From: Leucosporidium creatinivorum
Taxonomy: Eukaryota; Basidiomycota; Microbotryomycetes; Leucosporidiales; Leucosporidiaceae
Direction of reading: 5' to 3'
Assembly (NCBI GenBank): GCA_001600635.1
Contig: BCKL01000039.1
Location: 172,714 to 198,062 of the forward strand
Length of the DNA: 25,349 nt
The notes beneath the pieces are model-generated. The model saw only the letters and a list, made by a program, of their open reading frames with translations, had not been told where the DNA came from and did no database searches. This document shows positions 17,627-25,349 of this stretch, piece by piece; within the stretch, counting starts at the first letter, position 1; every line of letters starts with the position of its first letter. Position numbers and translations under genes: made by a program.

Positions 17627-19544
17627 CTGGATGAAGGGGCGCCGGAAGCGGTCAGCGAGCTGCGTGGAGATCAAGGAAGCTTCCAAGTGCTGGTGTGCAG
17701 ACTGCGACATTGAGAGAAGCTCAGAACAGAGATGCCTACACTATCCACCTTAGCCGCCCGCCCTTCACTAAAGGCAGGGCGAGCTGAAGAAACGTGGCAA
17801 AAGCTCGTCTCGGGAAGGCTAGACACCAGTCCGCGACGTTGCGGACCGCTGATGAGCGCTCTCCAGGGTGCGGATGGCTCGACTATCGCGAGCGAAACCT
17901 CCTCATCTGTCCAGAGGAGAGAAGGGTATCGCAGCCGAGTCGCTCTCCACCGCCAACCCTATTAGCTCGTACATGGTGCTCAGCGTGCTGAACCGAGGTG
18001 CAGCATCGTTTACTCCCAGCCTGCAGTCGCATTGCGCGTCGCCAGCCTCAGTCGAGGCCAGCAAGCGCCGCGAGCGAGCGCTGACGACGAAGTCCAGGCG
18101 GCATTCGGTAGCCAGCCGAAGAGACAGAGGGCCTGATCGAGGCAAAAGATGGAAGAGACGGTCGAGACATCACAGGGCCAGCTTTCTTCCTCGCCGCGAG
18201 GAAACGAGCTCGGCGCAAGACGAGCCATCGACTCGCACTCTGCGCAGACGAGCGAGCCGAAGTTTGCACTCGAGAAGAAAGCGACGCAATTGATGCGGTA
18301 CGCTACCTCGTAGTTGAGCTACAAGAGAGCACGACTGCGGTGCATATCGCCAGCCTCGTTCCCGTCGCGACGAGGGCGAGACCAAGCGAGAGCGACGGTA
18401 TCAAGCACCATCACGAGAGCTGAGCATCAGTAGTCCAACGGGGAGTCTCCAGCCGTTTGCCGATGCCCACGCAGATGTTCCCCGTCCAGACACGCTGGGC
18501 GAAGTCGCGCAGACTGAGCTCCGAGAAAGAGCTGCTCGAGCTCCTGGGCGGAGGGCTGCTGGCTGCTCATTCGGGCAGAAAACGGCAGAAGCGTGGACAG
18601 AGATTCTCACTCTTCGGCTCCCATGCCAGCTGCCCCACCCATTCCCTCCGGGAGAACACAGGCCAAGACGGCAAGAGATGGCCGAGGGCGAGCGCCGAGC
18701 CGGTCTCGAGGTCTCCCACGGCTCTAGAAGGCTGCATGGCCCTCAATAAAGTGGCACAGCATCCGAGTCCCCGATTCATAGGACGCCCGACTCGCCCACG
18801 GCCTGTGGGAGAAGGTCGGCGCTCAGTAGGGAGAGCTCGGCTGCGACGGCTTTTGGTGGCAGCCATCGCTGGGAGCCAACGAGTGGAGCGGCGTGGGAGG
18901 ACTCGGAGTCGACAGAGTAAACCCTCGCAGCACATCTACGAGAGAGCAACACCGACAGTCGAGGTCCGGAGCCGCTCGTCGCGCGACGAAAGGCGAAGAG
19001 ACGGCGAAGGTGAGCGCGGTGCTCCTTGAGGAGCAGCTCCGTTGCGAGCAGCTCCGTTGCGAGCTAGTGAGCTCATGGGTACTTTGCACGCTCACTACAT
19101 CGCTGCCTCATCGAGACGGATGATAGCAAGCGAAAGGCCAGCACGACGAAGCACCCTCGGCAGAGCGTCCATCTCCGAGAGAGCGAGCTCGAGCCTGAAG
19201 GTACACTGTGATATCTCATCTGCTGTGCGGCCTTTCGACCACACCAATTAGCGAGCCCTCCCCGCCCAGCATCCCTGCTGAACGAGACAACGCGCCCGCT
19301 GAGGTGTCTTGTGGAGCCGGTTCTTCCACTTCTTCCCTATCATACAAAGCAAGAATGGTGCAGCGCCAACCGGAGCGCTAACCGTCCCCGCCCGCCATAG
19401 CCTTGGCCACAGCGAGCACAAACGGAGAGCGAGAGTGGCCTGACGCTACTCCCTCCCCTCCCCTTGCTCAACTCTGTAGCCTATTCCTCCCTGCTCCTGC
19501 CCAGCTGCACAGCACCGCCTGATAGCTCTGTACCTCGCACTCAC
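17627..19544 (-). other. Oversized intron-like interval inside the right RPN12 relic
   Basis: Partner of 3619-5673. Near-identical to it next to exon 1 (about 19093-19544), about 93% over the next few hundred bases, and much diverged from about 18830 downwards, with indels. No gene, RNA or mobile element recognised. Longer open frames (for example 18457-19029) are not kept in the left arm. Confidence 0.45.
19031..19060 (+). repeat. Two tandem 15-base units
   Basis: GAGCAGCTCCGTTGC twice in a row. The left arm has a single, slightly changed unit at 4101-4115. Confidence 0.85.
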
Positions 19545-19643
19545 CTTCAACCCTGCCCCCAACTGCTTGACCGTCTCCCCATGCCCCTTGCTCCAGGCCT
19601 CTTAAAGCTGCTCATACAGCTTCGTAGCGTTTGCTGAGCTCAT

Positions 19644-20328
19644 TCCTGCTGGGCTGCTGATGGACAGAGGCGAGATGCGTAAGTCTTCATGGTGGGGCGC
19701 AAGAGTTGGACGCTGGTTGGCGCTCCTAGGCGAGGAGGAGGCGAGGGAGCTTCAGGTGAGAGGGACAGGCGGACGAGGTGGTGAGGGCGAGAGTGAGTGC
19801 ATTGGATGCTGGGGTGCTACATTCGAGTCGCCGAGAAGAAGCGTCGGGTCGACAAGAGATGAGACGAGGAGATGGGGGGGGAGAGAGGGAGAGAGCGAGC
19901 TCGGCTCGGGCTGGGTGGAAGTCGACGTGGGCAGAGGGGTCGCAGGTTGAGCTGGATGTACTGATCGTTGACATCGCTTCAGAAGCGCCTTAAAAGCTCA
20001 TTGCCTTGCTTCGCGACCGGAGCCGGGAGTTTAAGCGCAAACGTGTGGAGCGAACGCCGAGCTCAGAACGCCGAGAGGTAAGATGCAGTCGCTTCAGCTC
20101 GACAGCTAGGCTGCTTGACATACGAAGCACTGCGAGAACATTCACCAGCCTCTCATCGACGTCCAGGTTCCAAAGCAAGAAGAGAGCAGCAGTGAAGCGA
20201 GCAGCCGACTTGCAGTTCGGCGCCGAGCAGCCTCGAGGTCTCGCCAGCCCCTCGCTCTTCCCTTCAAGTCTGAGCCGAGCAAAGCATTACACGCAAGGGG
20301 TGGGGTGTCTACAGCGGATCGGGTCTCT
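19644..20328. other. Intergenic between RPN12 relic and copy B, right arm
   Basis: Mirror of 2839-3523. No exon recognised. A cluster of about six substitutions against the left arm falls at 20226-20242; apart from that only a few scattered changes are seen. Confidence 0.55.
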
Positions 20329-21704
20329 TCACGCTTTGGGCGGAGGAGGAGGAGGAGAAGCGCGACAAGAGAGGCCAGACTTGGGCAACGACTGGGGCGC
20401 CGATTTCCCACCGAACAAGGGGCAAGGGGGTTCTANAAAGACGTAGTTNCCCAAGCGCTTGACTTTCTGTNCAGGNCGNGNGAGAGNGAGTCAGCGGGAG
20501 TCACCGATGTTNCGGGCANAGGACNANGCCGAGCTCGAGAGAACTTGCCTTCTCCTCGCGATGCTTCTCGTCAGGGTCTCCTGAACGCTTGTGCGACGAA
20601 TTTGACACCAACAGCTCAGCCTTCAGGAGGATGACTTCGTTCTTGAGCGCCTTGTTCTCGCTCTCCAACCCCGTCGACTTGGCCTCGGCTTTCGTTCGGG
20701 CGACGTTGATCGTGTCGCAACCCGGCTTGTGTTGAATGAGGAAGGCCCAGCTGCCGATAGTCGTGCACTCCGTGACTGNGCACCTGTACGGAAGAAGGTT
20801 TAGCTCGCTCTTAGGCAGCAGAATCAGCAGCAAGCGACTCACTTGTGCTGCAAGCAGACGGCGAAGTGCGCCGAGGAGTTTCTGGCGAGGTAGACGCCGT
20901 TGCCTACTCCGCCGCAGTCTTTCCCCCCACGAGGACAAGTTGTCTCATTGTAGTCGCATCCGTACTCGAGGTGACGGAAGAGGGAGATGGACGAGACTTG
21001 GATCGGGCAGCCCTTATGAGCGAAGCGGCAGGGGCGAGGGGCGTAGCGGCACTCTTGTACAGCGAGAGATCAGCTCGAAGGTTCATCAATGCTGATGCAG
21101 CACTGTGAAGACGTACGATGTCGTTGAGGTGAGAAGCGAGGTCGGAGAGGGCGCCTTGCCAATCGCAGCCGGCGCCGGCGTGCTGGCACTTGGTCCTGAG
21201 GGCTCCTGAGGGTCAGCTCGCCCATCCTGATAGTTATACTATGATACCAGTTTCCCTCGACTCACTTCCAAGCACCGATGATGCGATCCAGGCCCCTCAT
21301 GCCCTGCAGCGAACCCTCGGTGACCCTCTCTCGGCAAGTTGGGCAGCTCGTGCCGCGCGAAGGGATCCAGCTCTTGATGCAGGCTGAGCAGTAGAAATGC
21401 TGGGCTTTGCAACTGACGCTAGTGGCGTCCTTGAGCACATCGCTGCAGACTGAGCGGGCGAAGGGATGGAAGCGTGGCAATCAGCTCAGCGCAAGCGCAT
21501 CGGGCAGCTCTTTGACGAGGCTGAGAGCGACCTACTTCCGCACAACAGTCCATCGTCGACCTTATCCACGAATAACGCAGGCGAGAACCCCACTGCGAGG
21601 CGAGGGGGAGATGTCAGCCGCGCGCTCAGCTCGTCGCTCAGCAGCTTGTGCTTCCGCCGTTTCTGCTCTCCTGCAGCTTCGCTAGAAGGCTGGACGAGCT
21701 TACT
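20329..21704 (-). CDS. RING finger / TRAF-type zinc finger protein, copy B (right arm)
   Basis: Mirror of the left copy B with the same seven-exon structure; the first exon carries only the A of the start codon (21704) and TG follows at 21592-21591. RING, fingers and coiled coil appear unchanged. The difference that matters is a patch at 20552-20610 that changes the tail of the coiled coil from LLASKSSLKRSGDSDGKPRE to LLVSNSSHKRSGDPDEKHRE. The last intron again begins GCAAGT, and Ns occur at mirrored places (20436-20527, 20779). The base that is N at 1564 in the left arm is resolved here. The frame is open, so both copies of B could be functional if the assembly is right. Confidence 0.82.
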
Positions 21705-22058
21705 GGTGAGTACCAAAGGTCTCCAAAACAGCTGCACGAGTCCAAAGAGAGCAGCGAGTCGAGTCGAAGCTGAAAGACGAAGGTCAAGAGGTGAAGCGAG
21801 AGGCCAGGCGGTTAAGCTCGCCTCTCTGAGGCTTGAATGCTGGAGCTGAAGGGTCAGCTCTGGCCACTCTCAGCTAGGTGATCTCTCCAGCCCAACTAGT
21901 TAAGCTAGCTCTCATCAGGCTCAGACTCTTTTCGCAAAGCCATCGCCGAGAAGAGGGGAGGTTCGACCTTGCAAATCCCGAGTCCGCAATGAGCCTTGGG
22001 CTCCTTCCCAAAAACGATAGCAAAGCTGGGTAAAGTGCTATACCCTCGGCCAAGTCCC
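21705..22058. other. Intergenic between copies B and A, right arm
   Basis: Mirror of 1109-1462: promoter and leader of copy B and 3' flank of copy A. No difference from the left arm was noticed. Confidence 0.55.
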
Positions 22059-23105
22059 CTACTTGCTCGCCTTGGCGCGAAGACCAGCGACCTCGGCGGT
22101 GAGTGCCTCGACGTCGCTGCGAGCCGTCTCGAGGTCCAGCTTGGTCTGAGTGAGCTCCCGCTTGGCCTGAGCGAGCTTGGTAGCGATGGTGGAGCACCCG
22201 CCGCTGTGCTGTGTGGAGTGTGCCGATGGTCGTGCAGTCCTCCATCGGGCAGCTGCGAAAGCCGAGAAGGGTCAGTTCTCACACGGCGATAGCTCGTCTC
22301 AGCGACCTCAGACTCACGAGTGCTGGTCGCAGACCTCGGCGTGCTTCTCCGCTCCACTGCGATAGTAGACTCCCTTGCCCTCTCCACAGCAGTCCCTACC
22401 GCCACGAGGGCATTCGTGCTCCTCCCACTCGCACTCGTCCTCGAGGTGGATGAAGAGATGAGCCGAGGCGACGAGGACCTTGCAGCCGAGGTGCGCCCAT
22501 CCGCAAGGACGAGGCTCGTAGGAGCACTGTCGACGGTGTACGAGGTCAGAAGGGCTGAGCAGCGCGCGTAAAGATCGAGGACTGACGAGGCGAGGTGAGG
22601 AGAGAGCGCCGAGTACTCGCCGGTCCAGTCGCAGCCTTCATTGGCGCGGGAACACTTGCACCTGCACAGCAATGTTAGAGTCAGCTCACCCTCACCGAAC
22701 CGAGAGAGTCGTGTCCCAGCTCACTTCAGCGCTCCCACGACCCTCGACATGGCGAGCGAGATCTTGATGTCCTTCTCCTCCACAGCCTCCCTACAAGTCG
22801 GGCAGTTCTTCTCTCCTTTCCTGAGCCAATCGGAAACACACTCGGAGCAGAAGACGTGGTCGCTTGAACAGGCGGAGGCGGGCTGGTTGAGGACGTCGTG
22901 GCAAACTACGAGCGGCGGGAGGTCAGCAGGCGCTCGATGAGGGTGCAGAGAGCAGCAAAAGTTACTGGGGCAAATGAACAGTTGAGTAGTATCGCTGATG
23001 AAGAGCTCGGAGGTGATTCCCGGCACTGGAAAGGCGAGCGAGCGTCAGCGTCGAGGCAGCTGAAGCGCGCAGCTCTGTAGGGAGCTTGCAAGGGTGCAGC
23101 TTACT
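22059..23105 (-). CDS. RING finger / TRAF-type zinc finger protein, copy A (right arm), with the same 3' frame break
   Basis: Mirror of the left copy A with the same splice sites: A of the start codon at 23105, TG at 23025-23024, stop at 22061-22059. RING CPIC...CPTC and TRAF-type fingers are unchanged. The one-base frame offset before the coiled coil (near 22210-22214) is present here too, so it either precedes the duplication or its last homogenisation, or comes from reads pooled between arms. The 5' flank at 23106-23166 is also repeated in the left arm. Confidence 0.8.
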
Positions 23106-23380
23106 GTTGCGAAAGTCCTAGTGGTGCCGAGTAAGGTTGGTATACGCTGCGGTAGTGCTTTTGTGGTGGTGAAACAAGAGCGAGTGAGTGGTTGAAGTTC
23201 AAGAGGAGTCGAGTCGATTCGACATCTCATCTCGGCGAGCGGAAGTTTAGCGAGTTGTCTCTCGCTCACTCTCACTGCTCCTCAGCGCGAAAGGACGGAT
23301 CACAGATATACCTCCTATCACTACCAAGCAAGCTACAAGCTACAAGCTATCCTCTCGTCCCCCAAGCGCACGCCCCTCAC
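23106..23380. promoter_or_regulatory. Copy A upstream region and TFIIIC gene 3' flank
   Basis: On the minus strand this short stretch lies downstream of the TFIIIC subunit stop codon and upstream of copy A, so it must serve as 3' flank for one and promoter for the other. It contains a small tandem repeat (CAAGCTA units) near 23328-23350. Positions above 23166 have no partner in the window. Confidence 0.5.
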
Positions 23381-25349
23381 TCAAATCGCCAACCACTTCC
23401 TCGCCACCGCCCTCGCCAAATCCGCACTTCCCGAGAGCATGTACAAGTTGGAGAGGTTATACGCCGCCACTCTCGCGTAATCGTCGGGCTCGTCCAGCTC
23501 GTCGTCGGCCTCGGCGCGGCCTGCATCGTCGACAGCCATGCGGGAGAGGGCGTAGGTCTGGCGCTCGACGGCGGCGATGGAGAGGCAGGCTTCGTAGTGC
23601 TTGATGGCGTAGGACTGGAGGCCTGTGATGTGCGGCAAAGGGGTGAGGAAGGCGTTCAGCGTCGGCGCCGAGATGGACGAGAAACGAACGAAGGAAGCTC
23701 ACCGAGATGATGGAACGCTCGGCCAAAGTTGTACTCGACCTCCTGACAAGGACCCTTGAGCGCTTTGTACTGGCTGAAGAAGGCGAGGGCTTGAGCGATT
23801 TGGTGTGCTCGGTTGTCGGTTTGACGAGACATGGCGCGGAGGAGGTAGGCGACGCCGAGGGTGAGGTTGATCATGGGCTGCTTGGGGGCGAGGTCGTAGG
23901 CGCGGAGGAGGTAGACTGTGAATCGCGATGACAGGTCAGTAGAGCGCTCGGCAGAGGGAGTGAAGGACGGAAAGAGACTGACTGATCGCCGAAGCATAAC
24001 TCCTCGACACCAGCAACATCTGTCCGTAGCCCAGGTTATGCGCAGGGCTCTCCTTCTTGGGCAGATACTTATCCTCCAACTTGCCCGTCCCACCCGTCGT
24101 CGCTCCCTCCTCCTCCTCATCCTCCTTCTCAGCAGCGCTCGGCTTGCCCTTCTCCGGATCGACGAGCACGACGCTCCCATTCAACGCCAACTTGACCGGC
24201 GCGCCCCTCACGATCGAGTCAATTGTCCTCAACTGCCTGATGGTGAATTTCTGCAGCGGACCATTGTTGAAGGCTTCAATGGCGCCCGAGCCGGCGGGGA
24301 GGAAGGCGTAGAGGGTCCGAAGGCCTTCCGATTGGAATTGGTACTGGCGTTGGATCCAGCGAGCGACTTCGACGAGACCGGCGTGGTTCTTGGTGTAGGC
24401 GTAGCAGGCTGTGGGGATGGAGCAAGGTCAGCGGCGGCGAGGGACTAAGGGGAGAGACGAACGAACAGGCTCGGGCGAGGTGAATGGCGAGCATGCGCTG
24501 AGGGGATTGACGGAAGACGGAGGCGGAGGAGACGTGCACGAGAGTCTCCTGGCCGGCGACAGTCTCGTCGTTCTTGGTAAGGAGGATGGCGTACTGTTGG
24601 GCGACAAGAGGACGACGATCAGCGACGGCTCGTCAGGAAGCAGCGAGACGGCTCACCTTCATGATGAGCTCGAGCCAATCGTCAAAGTGGATACCACGGT
24701 ACGAATCGAGCTCGACCAGCGGCTCACTGTCCTCATCTGTTCGATCGACGCCCGTCAGCTCTCCCCTCATCGCCGAGCCAAGACCGTTACTCACTCATCC
24801 TCCTTTCCAAACGATTGGCCATCTCATCCGCCTGCACCTCCAGATCCCCCTCCTGTACCCCCTTCCTCTTCCAACTCCTCTGCAACTGCACGCCCGTAAA
24901 CTTGATCTTCGAGTCCGCCGGGAACAGTTCCTTCGTCTCTCGGAAAGCATCCACGAGGTAAGTAGCCACTTCGAGCCATTCGGCCCTCGCCTCGACATCG
25001 CCGCTATTGACGGAGGGTTCGAGTCGCCTGAGCGTGATGAGCGCGAGGGAGAACTCTTGGTGCCGTTGCTGCTCGGCGGCCATGCGGTCGGCGGTGCGCG
25101 CCGCGCGGGCTTCTTTGGTCATGGGGCGGGGACCGGTCTTGCGCTTGCCGGCGTCTTGCTTGCGACGGGTGGTGATGACTGCGCACGGACGAGAAGAGGT
25201 CAGCCACAGCGGCGAGAACGAGGGGCGAGGGGATCGACGAACCCTCGTTGATGAGCGTGAGAGCCTTGGTGTGCTCCTGCAACGCTTCGTAGCACTTGGC
25301 GAGATGCATCTTGTTCTTGAGGTTGTCGGGCTCGGCTTCGGCGACTGTG
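23381..25349 (-). CDS. SFC4: TFIIIC TPR subunit (GTF3C3 / Tfc4 / Sfc4 family), 3' part
   Basis: TPR-rich subunit of RNA polymerase III factor TFIIIC, which binds A-box/B-box promoters and recruits TFIIIB. The gene runs off the window; its 5' part is missing. Exons (minus): from the window edge (perhaps 25344) to 25243, 25178-24795, 24736-24657, 24593-24467, 24408-23983, 23915-23703, 23622-23381; frames join in phase. TPR helices: MHLAKCYEALQEHTKALTLI, then a basic linker (TTRRKQDAGKRKTGPRP), then YLLRAYDLAPKQPMINLTLG, SQYKALKGPCQEVEYNFGRA and GLQSYAIKHYEACLSIA. The GPCQE...YNFGRAFHHLG...HYEACL block and the C-terminal AAYNLSNLYMLSGSADLAR match human GTF3C3. An acidic insert (about 24095-24140) separates repeats. 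Two donors are GTTCGT. Confidence 0.9.

Larger units (their letters stand above)
17050..19643 (-). pseudogene. RPN12: Broken RPN12 (26S proteasome lid subunit, PSMD8 family), right copy
   Basis: Exons on the minus strand: exon 1 19643-19545, exon 2 17626-17545, exon 3 17489-17387, exon 4 from 17222 down to about 17050. Exon 4 is well kept here (YLPRSSNQSALFALSLLRLL, then SQNRIAEFHTLLETLE) and matches the PSMD8 core. Lesions differ from the left copy: exon 1 has an in-frame TAA after LYEQL, the exon 3 donor has two extra bases (GCGTGCGT against GTGCGT), and the conserved C-terminal half after ETEIKESKG is not recognisable. Intron 1 is about 1.9 kb. Since Rpn12 is essential, an intact gene should lie elsewhere in the genome. 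Confidence 0.78.
17191..23166. repeat. Right arm of the large inverted duplication
   Basis: Reverse-complement partner of the left arm, carrying RING/TRAF copy A, copy B and a broken RPN12 in mirrored order. It is separated from the left arm by about 11 kb of single-copy sequence. Its outer limit cannot be fixed: the left arm runs out at window position 1, which pairs with 23166, so the duplication could extend into or past the TFIIIC gene. Confidence 0.95.

Noticed and set aside
1-23166. The whole inverted repeat as an assembly artefact
   Set aside because: The inner arms differ by many substitutions and indels, and the RPN12 relics carry different lesions, so two real copies exist. Mirrored Ns still make pooled consensus possible for the outer ~4 kb.
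1-23166. A giant composite transposon with the arms as terminal repeats
   Set aside because: No transposase, integrase or replicase-like frame was found, the centre holds ordinary host genes, and no target-site duplication can be seen since the left outer end is outside the window.

Overview
The window is a piece of a fungal nuclear genome, most likely a basidiomycete yeast of the Pucciniomycotina (Microbotryomycetes type). The signs are high GC, dense short introns (mostly 55-120 nt) with GTGAGT-like donors and CTGAC or CTAAC branch sites, short intergenic gaps, and protein sequences of fungal type. The lineage is an inference; no marker gene is present.

Layout: two inverted arms enclose a single-copy centre. 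The left arm (1 to about 6126) and the right arm (about 17191 to 23166) are reverse complements of each other; over the outer ~3.5 kb, position x pairs with 23167-x. Read from outside in, each arm holds a RING/TRAF-zinc-finger gene (copy A), a second RING/TRAF gene (copy B) and a broken RPN12 (26S proteasome lid) gene whose first intron has grown to about 2 kb. The outer ~4.07 kb is almost identical between arms, including introns and intergenic DNA. Identity falls to roughly 93% over the next few hundred bases, and the inner ~1.8 kb is much more diverged. Ambiguous bases (N) sit at mirrored positions.

The centre (about 6.1-17.2 kb) holds five genes: an importin-beta family gene of the MTR10/transportin-3 type (minus), deoxyhypusine hydroxylase (minus), divergent from it MRT4 (plus), a disordered protein with a threefold short motif (plus), and an RTA1-like seven-helix membrane protein (minus). 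All five splice in silico to full-length frames with no break. Beyond the right arm lies the 3' part of a TFIIIC TPR subunit gene (GTF3C3/Tfc4/Sfc4 type, minus), which runs off the window.

The genes do not form one pathway. MRT4 and DOHH (divergent promoter) both serve translation, and MTR10 carries nuclear import. The most unusual content is the inverted duplication with its four RING/TRAF genes, their start codons split by an intron, and the two RPN12 relics that decayed in different ways. No transposase, tRNA, rRNA or CRISPR array was recognised.
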